Shown here: in pieces, positions 54,677-63,062 of the stretch
How the letters are laid out: each line of letters begins with the position of its first letter
How positions within the stretch are numbered: position 1 is the stretch's first letter
Assembly: GCF_000826545.1 (NCBI RefSeq)
Contig: NZ_CDME01000015.1
Coordinates: 698,207-762,206, forward strand
DNA from: Kibdelosporangium sp. MJ126-NF4
Lineage (GTDB): Bacteria > Actinomycetota > Actinomycetes > Mycobacteriales > Pseudonocardiaceae
Length of the DNA: 64,000 nucleotides
Direction of reading: 5' to 3'
Position numbers and translations under genes: made by a program
The notes under the pieces: generated by a model
The model's input: only the letters and a program-made list of their open reading frames with translations
What the model was told of the DNA's origin: nothing
Database searches by the model: none

Positions 54677-55483
54677 ATGGCAACTGGGCCGACGCATGCG
54701 ATGAGCGGCTTACTGGCGTGGTCGGCGACCACGGCGCTGGCCACGGATCACTCGATCGGACAGCTCAGCCCCAGGGCGTGGGTGGTCGGCGCGGTCCTCG
54801 CGACCGGCGGGGCGCTGCTGCCCGACCTCGACCATCCCGAGTCGACGGTGTCACGGACGTTCGGGTCGATCAGCCAGGGCGTCTCCAGCGGGATGAACGC
54901 GCTCAGCCACGGCGTCTACCGGCTGACCAGGACCAAGCGCGACTCCAACCGCGACGGCGGGCACCGCGGCCTGACACACACGCTCGTGTTCGCCGCGATC
55001 GCGGCCGTCATCACCACCGCGATCGTGCAGACCAGCCAGAAGTGGGCGCTGCCGGTACTGATGTTCATCTTCGCGGGCCTGGCCGTGCGCGGAATCCTGC
55101 ACAAGTGGCACCCCCGCAAGGACGCGCTGGTGATCACCCTGACGTCAGCGGGCGTGACCGCGTTGTGCCTGCTGTGGACCGAGCAGACCTCGGCGAACGC
55201 CGCCGCCTGCGGTGTGGCGGTCGGCATCGGCTGCATCGCGCACTACATCGGTGACGCGATCACCGAGCAGGGCTGCCCGATGCTGTGGCCGATCCCGCTC
55301 GGCGGCAAGACGTGGTACCCGGTGGCACCGCCGAAGATCCTGCGGATGCAGACGGGCGGGAAGGTGGAGATGGCGTTGATCGGGCCGTTGGTCACCGTGG
55401 CGTCGGTCTGGCTGTCGCTGGCGGCGTTGCAGCAGGCAGGAGCCATTCCTTCGCTGTGGGGTTTCACCTTCCTGCCTCGTTAG
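54677..55483 (+). CDS. YdjM-family membrane-bound metal-dependent hydrolase
   Basis: A 268-residue membrane protein of the YdjM/DUF457 family. Conserved acids and histidines are in order: PTHAMSG, LLPDLDHPES, GGHRGLTHTL, and AHYIGDAITEQGCPMLWP, with five or so membrane helices between. Family function is poorly known despite the hydrolase label. RBS GGGGGAG precedes the ATG. Confidence 0.88.
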   Translation: MATGPTHAMSGLLAWSATTALATDHSIGQLSPRAWVVGAVLATGGALLPDLDHPESTVSRTFGSISQGVSSGMNALSHGVYRLTRTKRDSNRDGGHRGLTHTLVFAAIAAVITTAIVQTSQKWALPVLMFIFAGLAVRGILHKWHPRKDALVITLTSAGVTALCLLWTEQTSANAAACGVAVGIGCIAHYIGDAITEQGCPMLWPIPLGGKTWYPVAPPKILRMQTGGKVEMALIGPLVTVASVWLSLAALQQAGAIPSLWGFTFLPR

Positions 55484-55492
55484 AATCCGCCG

Positions 55493-56086
55493 GTGAACGT
55501 GTTCGACGAGATCGCGGCAGGCTACGACGACGACCTGTTCCACCAGGTGGTGGCCGAGAAACTGGTGAACGGCGTCGCGGATGCCCCGAAGCCCGGCCTC
55601 GTACTCGACGTGGCGACGGGGACGGGCGCGGCGGCCTTCGCGGCCCTCCAGCACCTCGGCGCGCGGGCAGTGGTCGCCATCGACTCGTCGGCAAGGATGA
55701 TCGACCGCGCGCAGGCGAAAGCAGCAGTTCAGGACCCGTCCGGCAAGATCACCTGGCAGGTGGGCCCGGCCGTGCCCGCGCCCGTTCCGGCGTCGAGCGT
55801 GGACCTGGTGGTGTGCGCGTCGTCCCTGCACTTCCTGGGCACCGCGGCGTTGAAGGACTGGCTGCGCGTGCTGCGGCCGTCGGGGCGGTTGGCGTTCAGC
55901 ATGCCGTTAGCGGACACGTTCACCCCTTCGCCCGCGTTCGCGTCGCTGGTCTCCGCTGACGTTCCCCTGCCGTCCTGCGCGGACGACGCCGCCAGGATCG
56001 CCGTCGACGCCGGTTACTCCGACGTGATCGCACACCGGCTTGAGGTGTCGTCACGTGTCGTATTCCTCGTGTACGCCACCAGCTGA
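55493..56086 (+). CDS. class I SAM-dependent methyltransferase
   Basis: A 197-residue methyltransferase (Methyltransf_11-like). SAM motif I is VLDVATGTGAAAF, the acidic Asp is in VVAIDSSARMIDRA, and VVCASSLHFLG is motif IV. GTG start. The substrate is unknown. Overlap in the opposite strand with the in-frame extension of the next gene. Confidence 0.88.
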   Translation: MNVFDEIAAGYDDDLFHQVVAEKLVNGVADAPKPGLVLDVATGTGAAAFAALQHLGARAVVAIDSSARMIDRAQAKAAVQDPSGKITWQVGPAVPAPVPASSVDLVVCASSLHFLGTAALKDWLRVLRPSGRLAFSMPLADTFTPSPAFASLVSADVPLPSCADDAARIAVDAGYSDVIAHRLEVSSRVVFLVYATS

Positions 56087-56185
56087 CCCGGCGAACGCCT
56101 GGGCGGACTCGAGCTCCACGGAGAGCCGCTCGCGCTGCTGATCGGAACGCTCCTTGATCAGCGAGTCACGACGCCCTGAAGGTGC

Positions 56186-56947
56186 TCAGTCTTCATCGTT
56201 CTCCTCAAGGAGCCGAGCCGCCATCACAGGGTCCATATAGTTCGAGTACACCTGCTCGCCTGGAACCAGCGACCGGTGCGGCATCGCGTACTCGGGATAC
56301 CAGCTGTCATCGTCGCAGCCCGGTACGAGGCTCAGGGTCACTATCAGTAGGTTGTCCGGAACCGAGCCGGTGATACGCAATGACACGTATGTCGCGTGAT
56401 CCTCGGCAGCCTGAACGCACAACCCGAACTCGGCTCCGGCAACCTCGGCAACGTGTTCCTTTCCGTCGAGCAAAGAGGAACACACCAGCCGGTGCACCGT
56501 GCGACGAAGTTCCCGAAGCAGCCGCACACCGGACTCGGCCCGATAGCGGTCATGATCTTCTGCACTGGCCAGCCAACTCTGGCAGTACGTCTCAGACTTG
56601 AGCGGGGCACGATGCTCTGCGTTGTAGCGAGTACGCGCCGCCTTCGCCGCATGGGCGAACGCATCGTAGAAGTCGTCGCGACTGCCCTCTTCCCGCAGGC
56701 CAGCCGCGATCAACCAATTCGGGTCACCTAAGTCATGGACAGCACCGCGCCACCGCTGGACCTTGACCTTGAACAGGACCACGTCATCGATAGAGCGGAT
56801 CCGTTCCCGAGGACCTGCGGGTGCCGCGAACTGCTCGTTGGCTTTCTTGATCAGCGGATGATCAATCTCGTTCAATGGCTGGTTGACCTGAGGGAGGTCA
56901 ATACACAGGTCTTCACGCAGACAACGCAAAGTGGGGCGGACATTCAT
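56186..56947 (-). CDS. accessory protein of unknown function paired with an RHH regulator
   Basis: A 253-residue soluble protein not recognised as any family. It has an alpha-helical middle (DDFYDAFAHAAKAARTRYNAEHR, LLRELRRTVHRL) and a strand-rich C-terminal third (YVSLRITGSVPDNLLIVTLSLVPG). Base composition is clearly lower in GC than the neighbours, suggesting acquisition. It is directly coupled (shared base) to the small RHH gene, the arrangement of a toxin-antitoxin or regulator-effector pair. The frame stays open for 44 codons beyond its TGA. Confidence 0.65.
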   Translation of the reverse strand: MNVRPTLRCLREDLCIDLPQVNQPLNEIDHPLIKKANEQFAAPAGPRERIRSIDDVVLFKVKVQRWRGAVHDLGDPNWLIAAGLREEGSRDDFYDAFAHAAKAARTRYNAEHRAPLKSETYCQSWLASAEDHDRYRAESGVRLLRELRRTVHRLVCSSLLDGKEHVAEVAGAEFGLCVQAAEDHATYVSLRITGSVPDNLLIVTLSLVPGCDDDSWYPEYAMPHRSLVPGEQVYSNYMDPVMAARLLEENDED

Positions 56948-57210
56948 CAGGGTTCAGGTACTCCACCAAGCTCGTCAAGTCGCTCACGGGACAACCCGGT
57001 CAGCATGGCTACGCGACTCGCATCCGTACCGTCGAGCGCCTGCATGGTGCGGCGCAGCGCGGCGTTGATCTCCTCCCGCCGCGCCCCTAAGTACTCACGC
57101 ACAGCGGCCGCCAGCAGGTCCTTTTGCGACATGTGCAGCGCAGTAGCCGCGTGCGCGATCAAGGCATGAGTTTCCTGGTCAACCTTGACCGGCGCCGACG
57201 AGCTAGCCAT
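56947..57210 (-). CDS. ribbon-helix-helix regulator / possible antitoxin
   Basis: An 87-residue protein with a RHH-type N-terminus (VKVDQETHALIAHAATALH, SQKDLLAAAVREYLGARREEI) and a short C-terminal extension (MQALDGTDASRVAMLTGLS). ATG 57210 has AGGAGGTG. A 10-bp perfect dyad is placed right upstream. It fits an autorepressing antitoxin-like regulator for the downstream 253-residue protein. Confidence 0.75.
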   Translation of the reverse strand: MASSSAPVKVDQETHALIAHAATALHMSQKDLLAAAVREYLGARREEINAALRRTMQALDGTDASRVAMLTGLSRERLDELGGVPEP

Positions 57211-57220
57211 GTGCCCACCT

Positions 57221-57250
57221 CCTGGTACCCGATGGTACTTGGGTACCAGG
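57221..57250. promoter_or_regulatory. operator dyad of the RHH module
   Basis: CCTGGTACCC (57221-57230) and GGGTACCAGG (57241-57250), a perfect 10-bp inverted repeat with spacer GATGGTACTT that holds a third GTAC core. It overlaps the RBS of the RHH gene, as expected for an autoregulatory site. It lies 65 bp from the divergent HhH-GPD gene and could affect that one too. Confidence 0.75.
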
Positions 57251-57314
57251 AGATCTACAAGGAGGAACGGAACAGTGGAAGCCGCGCCGCCACGGTCGTG
57301 CCAGGATGTTCGCC

Positions 57315-57890
57315 ATGACGCGCAAGCTGCACCTCGCCGGTGAACCGGAGGCGGACGCACTGCTGGCAAAGGACCCGCTCGCGTTGCTGATCGGCATGTT
57401 GCTTGACCAGCAGATTCCGATGGAAGTGGCGTTCAAGGGCCCCCAGAAGCTGGTCACCAAGCTCGGCAAGCTCGACGTGCACCAGATCGCCGAGTACGAC
57501 CCCGACGAGTTCGCCACGCTCGCGACGAGTCCGCCGGGCATCCACCGGTACGGCGGCGCGATGGCCAAGCGGGTGCAGGCGTTGTGCCAGCACATCGTCG
57601 AGACCTACGACGGCAAGGCCGACCGGATCTGGAAGCAGGGCAAGCCCGACGGCCCCGAGATCCTCAAGCGGCTCAAGGCGTTGCCGGGTTACGGCGAGCA
57701 GAAGGCCAAGATCTTCCTCGCGCTGCTGGGTAAGCAGTTCGGGCTGAAGGCCGACGGCTGGCGTGCGGCCGCCGGTGCGTACGGCGACGAGGGCTCACGG
57801 CGGTCCATCGCCGACGTCACGAGCGCGGAGACGCTGGCCGAGGTCCGCGCGTTCAAGAAAGCCACCAAGGCCGCCGCGAAAGCCCAGTGA
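57315..57890 (+). CDS. HhH-GPD-type base-excision repair protein
   Basis: A 191-residue helical protein of the small HhH-GPD group. LLIGMLLDQQIPMEVAFKGPQKL resembles the substrate-pocket helix, and the helix-hairpin-helix is LKALPGYGEQKAKIFLALLG. The catalytic Asp of the glycosylase family is not obvious after the hairpin (the W-R-A-A-A region lacks one at the usual place), so activity is uncertain. ATG 57315 is preferred over one 9 nt upstream. Confidence 0.85.
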   Translation: MTRKLHLAGEPEADALLAKDPLALLIGMLLDQQIPMEVAFKGPQKLVTKLGKLDVHQIAEYDPDEFATLATSPPGIHRYGGAMAKRVQALCQHIVETYDGKADRIWKQGKPDGPEILKRLKALPGYGEQKAKIFLALLGKQFGLKADGWRAAAGAYGDEGSRRSIADVTSAETLAEVRAFKKATKAAAKAQ

Positions 57891-58226
57891 GCCGCCCGAA
57901 ACAGGGAGCGCTTCCAGGGACGGAGTAGCGGATTCGTTGACAGGCAAGGGAAGTAACGCCGGTCACACCGCGAAATCGCGCAACACCGCCGTTTTCGTCG
58001 ATTCCGCCCACAGGAACCGGTGTAGTTGGTATACCTCCAGGTAGACCCTGTGCGGTTAGCCTGAATGGTCGCGCGAATACCGCACAATGGCAGCGCTGTC
58101 CCGGGAATCATGGGGATCCGTGACTGTGTTTTGGCGCACGAAACCCGGGGAAACCCACTGGCGTCACTTGTGGTGATCGCGACACACAGCGTGATCTTCC
58201 GCAGGAGACATCAGGAGGATTCCCCC
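57891..58226 (+). other. 336-bp intergenic region with long leader
   Basis: No gene found. A LacI-operator-like GGGAGCGCTTCC lies at 57904-57915, 14 bp after the HhH stop. Further on GGTATACC (58030 area) and TTAGCCT may belong to a promoter for the secreted DUF4232 protein, leaving a leader of roughly 150 nt. I compared the leader by eye with the ydaO-type riboswitch pattern and found no match. Confidence 0.4.
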
Positions 58227-58691
58227 ATGATCCGCACGATGCTGGTTGCCGTCGGCGCCGCCGCAGTTCTCGCGCCCGTCGTCGCCACGACGGCCGCCGC
58301 GGCCCCGGTTCCCGGTAACTGCACCGCCAACGACGTGCGCTTCGAGATGGTCAAGGACCAGAACGAGTTGGCCAACCGCCACGCCCACGTCAACATCCTC
58401 TCCAACGGCGCCACCTGCGCCCTGCAGGGCCACATCGGCAACCTCGCCCTGGTGAGCAACGGCCAGGCGACCCCCGTCAATGTCACCGCGCAGGGCTCCG
58501 GCGCACTCGCCACCGTCCGGCCAGGCAAGGGCGCCTCGTTCAAGCTTCACTACGCAACGGGCGTCGACCCCCAGGTCCGCGCCACTGCCCTGCGCTTCAC
58601 CCTGCCCGGCGACGGCTCCACCACCGAGGTCGCCTGGAACGGCGACCCGGTCAACAGCGCCGCGCTCCGCATCGAGCCCGTCCAGAACTGA
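58227..58691 (+). CDS. secreted DUF4232-like protein
   Basis: A 154-residue secreted protein. ATG 58227 follows AGGAGG; Sec signal LVAVGAAAVLAPVVATTAAA. The mature part starts NCTANDVRFEM and has a second Cys (TCALQGHIGNL), beta-rich, ending in a Thr/Ala-Leu-Arg pattern. This is the layout of DUF4232-family exported proteins of actinomycetes; function unknown. Confidence 0.82.
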   Translation: MIRTMLVAVGAAAVLAPVVATTAAAAPVPGNCTANDVRFEMVKDQNELANRHAHVNILSNGATCALQGHIGNLALVSNGQATPVNVTAQGSGALATVRPGKGASFKLHYATGVDPQVRATALRFTLPGDGSTTEVAWNGDPVNSAALRIEPVQN

Positions 58692-58810
58692 CACCCACCA
58701 GCCACGTGCCGTCCCTTCCCGAACTCCCCCGGGGAAGGGGCGGCACTTCCCGCTTGCTCGTGACTACCCCTTGTGTCCGGTTCTACTCTGGATGGCCGGA
58801 GGTGAGAACC

Positions 58811-59002
58811 ATGCAAGCGACGGTGGGTGACCGGCTTCTCGTCCACGGCAAGAATGTGGGCCTTTCCGACAGGCATGGCGAGATCATCGAAGTGCGCGGT
58901 GCCAACGGGGCTCCGCCCTACCTCGTCCGGTTCGCGGACGGTCATGAGGCGTTGGTGTTCCCCGGACCTGATTGTGTTGTCCAGCGCGCCAGCGAGGACT
59001 GA
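58811..59002 (+). CDS. DUF1918-family small protein
   Basis: A 63-residue protein recognisable by MQATVGDRLLVHGK, GEIIEVRG and YLVRFADGHEALVFPGPDC. RBS GGAGGTGA precedes the ATG. Small SH3-like beta barrel expected; function unknown. Its last 61 bp overlap the convergent MFS gene. Confidence 0.85.
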   Translation: MQATVGDRLLVHGKNVGLSDRHGEIIEVRGANGAPPYLVRFADGHEALVFPGPDCVVQRASED

Positions 59003-60132
59003 CCGCGGCTGGCGATGACGAAGACGCCGAGGGCCGCCGACGCGATCACGGCGGCCACCGGACCCATCGCGACGGTGCCCGACAGCGCCAGCACAAGACC
59101 GCCTGTCACGCCGGAAAGCCCGATGCCCAAGTAGATCGCGGACGCGTTGAGCGCGAGCGTCAGCCCGGCGGACTCGGGCGCGGTGTCCACCAACCGGGTC
59201 TGCATCGGCGGGTTGATCGACCAGTTCGCCAACCCCCACAGCACCAGGACCACCACGGCACCGGCAACGCTCGTAGCGGCGGCAGGCAGCAGCGCCAGGG
59301 AAACCACGAACAGGCCAAGCGAGCAGAGCAACGGAACGCGTGTGCCGAACCGTTCGGCCGCCCGGCCGCCCAGCCAGTTGCCGAGCACACCCCCGGCGCC
59401 GTACGCGAACAGCATCAGGCTCAGCACGCCCCCGGTGACGCCGGTGATCTCGGCGAGCACCGACGACAGGTACGTGTACACGCTCAGCCCGGCGATCGAG
59501 ATCAGCAACGTCACCGTGAGCAGCGCCAGGATCTGCCGGTTGCCCAGCAAGGCCAACCGGGTGCGCAGGCTGGCGAACTCGGGCGGCGACACCGAGGGAA
59601 TCACGAGCCACACCGCGACCGTCGCCACCGCCGTCAACCCGGCGACCACCGCGAACACACCGCGATACCCCAGCGAGGACACCAAAGCGCTGCTCAACGG
59701 AACACCGGCGACCAACGCGACCGTGAGCCCGCCGAACACGGTCGCGAAGGCACGAGCGCGCCGCTCCGGCGGGTTGAGCGACGCGGCGACCACCGTCGCG
59801 GTGGGGGTGTACACCGCCGCGCCCAAAGCCGTGAACATCCGTGCGGCGAACAGGAACGCGTAGTTCGGGGCCACGGCTGCCAGCGCGTTGCCCAACGCCA
59901 TCACGGCCATCGCGGCTACCAGCAGTGTGCGGCGGTCCCACCTGCCGGTGAGCGCCGCGAGCAGTGGCGAGCCGACCGCGTACGTCAACGCGAACGCGGT
60001 CAGCAACTGCCCGGCGGTCGCCACCGAGACCTGCTGTGACGCCGCCAGGTCCGGCAGCACACCGGCGATCACCTGTGCGCTGGTGCCTGCCGCGAACGTG
60101 CCGGTGGCCAGCAGGTAGTTGCGTAAGGTCAC
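58942..60132 (-). CDS. MFS transporter, DHA1/AraJ-type
   Basis: A 396-residue twelve-helix exporter (LLATGTFAAGTSAQVIAGVLPDLA, the Cmx/AraJ-like N-terminus; GRWDRR loop). GTG 60132 overlaps the preceding phosphatase stop as GTGA, so the two are co-translated. A second exporter of the same family lies at 17595. The substrate is unknown. Confidence 0.9.
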   Translation of the reverse strand: MTLRNYLLATGTFAAGTSAQVIAGVLPDLAASQQVSVATAGQLLTAFALTYAVGSPLLAALTGRWDRRTLLVAAMAVMALGNALAAVAPNYAFLFAARMFTALGAAVYTPTATVVAASLNPPERRARAFATVFGGLTVALVAGVPLSSALVSSLGYRGVFAVVAGLTAVATVAVWLVIPSVSPPEFASLRTRLALLGNRQILALLTVTLLISIAGLSVYTYLSSVLAEITGVTGGVLSLMLFAYGAGGVLGNWLGGRAAERFGTRVPLLCSLGLFVVSLALLPAAATSVAGAVVVLVLWGLANWSINPPMQTRLVDTAPESAGLTLALNASAIYLGIGLSGVTGGLVLALSGTVAMGPVAAVIASAALGVFVIASRGQSSLARWTTQSGPGNTNAS

Positions 60133-60944
60133 CGGCCGACGGCCTCGGCCAGTTCGTCGGCCAGTCGCGGGGTCGCGGCGGCGATCCCCGACCAGCGGCG
60201 GGTCAGATCCAGGTCGAACTCGAGCGGCCTGCCCCGGACGTCCAGCACGACACCGCCCGCCGCGGGCAACGTCACCATGGCCGCGGCCAGGTCCATGATC
60301 CGGTGGGTGTCCGAGCCCGGGTCGACGAACGCGTCCATCGAGCCCTCGGCCACGAGCGCGGTCTCCAGGCACGTCGTGGACAGCACCCGGACGCGGTCCA
60401 CCCGGCTCGCCACGCGCAGCCACGCGTCCCGGCTGTTGTCCTTCGGGCGCAACATGGCGATCGATGAGCCATCCATTGCGGTGCGCCCGGTCGTCCGATA
60501 GGGCGTTGCCTGCCCGGCCGACGCCCACCACGCTCGACCTGTGTCGAGCCAGACCGTCAACGCCTCGGTCGCGACGCCATCACGGAAGACCGCGCCCGCG
60601 AAGCACGACAGCGGGACGCCCATCGCCGCGTTGGCCGAGCCGTCCATCGGGTCGATCACCAGCGTCACCGCCGAGCCGTGGTCGACGAACCCGGCTTCCT
60701 CACTCAACAGGTTGACCCGCGCCGCGTCGATCACGTCGACGATCGCCGCCTCGACCAGGGCGTCGACCCGCATGGTCGGCGTGCCGTCCGCGCCCATCGC
60801 GACCTCTTCGGCCAGCTCGGCACGCGGGTATTCGGCTCGTGCGGCGCCGTACGCGGCCGCAGCGGCCCGCGCGGCTTCGGCGAGCGGGAGGTAGACGCCT
60901 TCGGGCAGGCTGGGCTCGGGCACCGGCCACGCGATCTTCGACAT
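60129..60944 (-). CDS. inositol-monophosphatase-family protein
   Basis: A 271-residue Mg-dependent sugar phosphatase family member. Metal ligands are LLSEEAGF, DPMDGSANAAMG and, at the C-terminus, DPGSDTHRIMDLAAA. Substrate may be an inositol, histidinol or nucleotide phosphate. The DPMDGS variant of the usual DPxDGT is noted. ATG 60944 is preferred over a longer frame without RBS. Confidence 0.88.
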   Translation of the reverse strand: MSKIAWPVPEPSLPEGVYLPLAEAARAAAAAYGAARAEYPRAELAEEVAMGADGTPTMRVDALVEAAIVDVIDAARVNLLSEEAGFVDHGSAVTLVIDPMDGSANAAMGVPLSCFAGAVFRDGVATEALTVWLDTGRAWWASAGQATPYRTTGRTAMDGSSIAMLRPKDNSRDAWLRVASRVDRVRVLSTTCLETALVAEGSMDAFVDPGSDTHRIMDLAAAMVTLPAAGGVVLDVRGRPLEFDLDLTRRWSGIAAATPRLADELAEAVGR

Positions 60945-61030
60945 GTGTGCACGGTACGAGCGGGCCACGCGGCAGGCCAAGGGGGAACGCCGATGCTCCC
61001 CTGTTCGTTGCGTAACCACAAGGAGGCGTT

Positions 61031-61714
61031 GTGCAACACACTGGGGATGGCCAGCACCTGCTGGTGGTCGACGACGAGCCCGGCATCACCGAGCTGCTGT
61101 CCACCACCCTCAACCTGGCCGGATACCACGTGTCGGCGGTCGCCTCCGGTCAGGCGGCGCTGGCCGCGGTCGAGGCCGAACGACCGGACATGGTGATCCT
61201 GGACGTGATGCTGCCCGACATGGACGGTTTCACGGTGTGCCGACGGCTGGCCGAGCGCGGGAACGCGCCGCCGGTGCTGTTCCTGACCGCGCGCGGGTCG
61301 ATCGAGGACACGGTGACCGGCCTGCGGATCGGCGGCGACGACTACGTCACCAAGCCGTTTCACGTCCTTGAACTCCTCGCCAGGGTGCACGCGCTGCTGC
61401 GCAGATCCGGCCGCATGCCCGACGAGGTGCTGCGCAGCGCCGACCTGGTGCTGGACGAGAGCAAGTTCCGGGCCGTGCGGGCAGGCGACGCGCTCGACCT
61501 CACCCCGACGGAGTACAAGCTGTTGCGGTACCTGATGGTCAACGCGGGCCAGGTGATGACCAAGGAGCAGATCCTGCAGCACGTGTGGCAGCACGACTTC
61601 GGGGAGGGCGTGGTGGAGAAGCTGGTCTCCCGGCTACGGCACAAGGTCGACGCGGGCCGCCGCCCGTTGATCCATACCGTCCGCGGCTTCGGCTACCGCA
61701 TCGCCGAAGCCTGA
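61031..61714 (+). CDS. OmpR-family response regulator
   Basis: A 227-residue two-component regulator. Receiver: VVDDEP, phospho-Asp in ILDVMLPDMDG, Lys in TKPF. DNA-binding winged helix: LTPTEYKLLRYLMVNAG, ILQHVW, VEKLVSRLRHKVD, VRGFGYRI. GTG start behind AAGGAGG. Paired with the kinase 6 bp downstream. Confidence 0.96.
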   Translation: MQHTGDGQHLLVVDDEPGITELLSTTLNLAGYHVSAVASGQAALAAVEAERPDMVILDVMLPDMDGFTVCRRLAERGNAPPVLFLTARGSIEDTVTGLRIGGDDYVTKPFHVLELLARVHALLRRSGRMPDEVLRSADLVLDESKFRAVRAGDALDLTPTEYKLLRYLMVNAGQVMTKEQILQHVWQHDFGEGVVEKLVSRLRHKVDAGRRPLIHTVRGFGYRIAEA

Positions 61715-61720
61715 GAACCC

Positions 61721-63004
61721 ATGCCGCGCAAGGGGATTCGCGCGGTCCGCGGCAAGCTGCTGCTCGGCCTGATCTCGCTGACGCTGCTCGGCATGGCGAT
61801 CATCGACGTGGCCGCGTTGTTCGTCGTCGACCTGTACGCGCTCAACCGGGTGGAACGCACGCTCAGCGAGATACAGCGGACGTTGCCGGTGATCGGCCGC
61901 CGGTTCGTCAATGTGGACGGTTTGACGCTCGACCAGCAGCTGCCGGAGGGCTTCTACGCCGCCGTCCTCGCCGAGGACGGGCGCGTACTCACCACCACCA
62001 GGCCGTACCTGCTGTCCGGCGACCGGATCACCGCGCCGTCGATCCCCGACCCGGTACCGCCGAACTGGGCCGACCGGCCGACCACAATGTCCTCTTCGGA
62101 CACCAGGTGGCGTGTGCAGACGTTCGACATCGGCCCGAACGCGATGATCCAGCTGCAGGGCGGGGGCACTCCGGTGCGGTTCAGGTCCGTGGTCGTCGCG
62201 GGCAGTCTCGGACCCGGCGAGGACGCGATCACGCAACTGCTGGTGTTCGAGCTGATCGCGACCGGTGCGGCGGTGGTCGCGGTGACCCTGTTCGGGGTGC
62301 ACGTGCTCAACCGGTCGCTGAAGGAACAGCGTGACCTGGAAACGAACCTGCTCTCGTTCCTCGCCGCGGCCTCACACGAACTGCGCACGCCGCTGACCAC
62401 GATCCGCGGCTGGGCGGAACTGCATCGCGTCTCCGGCAAACCCGAGCTCGCGGCCACGGCGCTGAGCCGCATCGAGCAGGAGGCCAACCGGATGAACTCC
62501 CTCGTCGACCAGTTGCTCGAAATCAGCCGTCTCGACCTGAACCGGAGGCTGCACCTGGAGAAGGTCGACCTGCGCGGGATCGCGGCCGAGATCGTCGCGG
62601 ACACGACCGTGATCGCACCGAACCGACCGATCACGCTCGACGCCCCAGCCGAGGTGATCGTCGTCGGCGACGAGCGCCTGCTCCGGCACGTCGTGCTCAA
62701 CCTGGTCGGCAACGCGTTGCAGCACACCCCGGAGGACACGCGCATCACGGTCAGCGTGCACGGCGACCGGCTGTCGGTCACCGACGAAGGCCCTGGGATG
62801 CCGCCGGAGGTCGCCGAGCGCATCTTCGAGCGCTTCTACCGCGCGGAGAAACGCCAGTCCGACAGCGGTTCCGGGTTGGGGCTGGCGATCGTGCGACGGA
62901 TTGTGCAGGCACACGGCGGCGAAGTGCACGTGATCACCCAACCGGGGGAGGGCAGCACTTTCACCGTAATGCTGGGAGGCGTCAGCTCTTCGTCAGGTAA
63001 GTGA
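61721..63004 (+). CDS. sensor histidine kinase
   Basis: A 427-residue membrane kinase. Helix at 12-35, an extracellular sensor of about 150 residues (40-190), a second helix (LIATGAAVVAVTLFGVHVL), HisKA with the phospho-His in SHELRTPL, and HATPase with NLVGNALQH, DEGPGMP and GSGLGLAIV. No separate HAMP domain is obvious. Cognate to the preceding regulator; a P450 follows 58 bp downstream. Confidence 0.95.
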   Translation: MPRKGIRAVRGKLLLGLISLTLLGMAIIDVAALFVVDLYALNRVERTLSEIQRTLPVIGRRFVNVDGLTLDQQLPEGFYAAVLAEDGRVLTTTRPYLLSGDRITAPSIPDPVPPNWADRPTTMSSSDTRWRVQTFDIGPNAMIQLQGGGTPVRFRSVVVAGSLGPGEDAITQLLVFELIATGAAVVAVTLFGVHVLNRSLKEQRDLETNLLSFLAAASHELRTPLTTIRGWAELHRVSGKPELAATALSRIEQEANRMNSLVDQLLEISRLDLNRRLHLEKVDLRGIAAEIVADTTVIAPNRPITLDAPAEVIVVGDERLLRHVVLNLVGNALQHTPEDTRITVSVHGDRLSVTDEGPGMPPEVAERIFERFYRAEKRQSDSGSGLGLAIVRRIVQAHGGEVHVITQPGEGSTFTVMLGGVSSSSGK

Positions 63005-63062
63005 CAGGGGCAGGTCAGGTTCACCCGGAAACGTCGATGGAGACGAGGCCAAGGAGTGAACG

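Noticed and set aside
57315..57890. Name as AlkA or MutY glycosylase
   Set aside because: Short length and no clear catalytic Asp after the helix-hairpin-helix; only the general HhH-GPD relation is supported.
58020..58226. Riboswitch in the leader of the DUF4232 gene
   Set aside because: Compared by eye with the ydaO (c-di-AMP) pattern; the conserved cores are missing.
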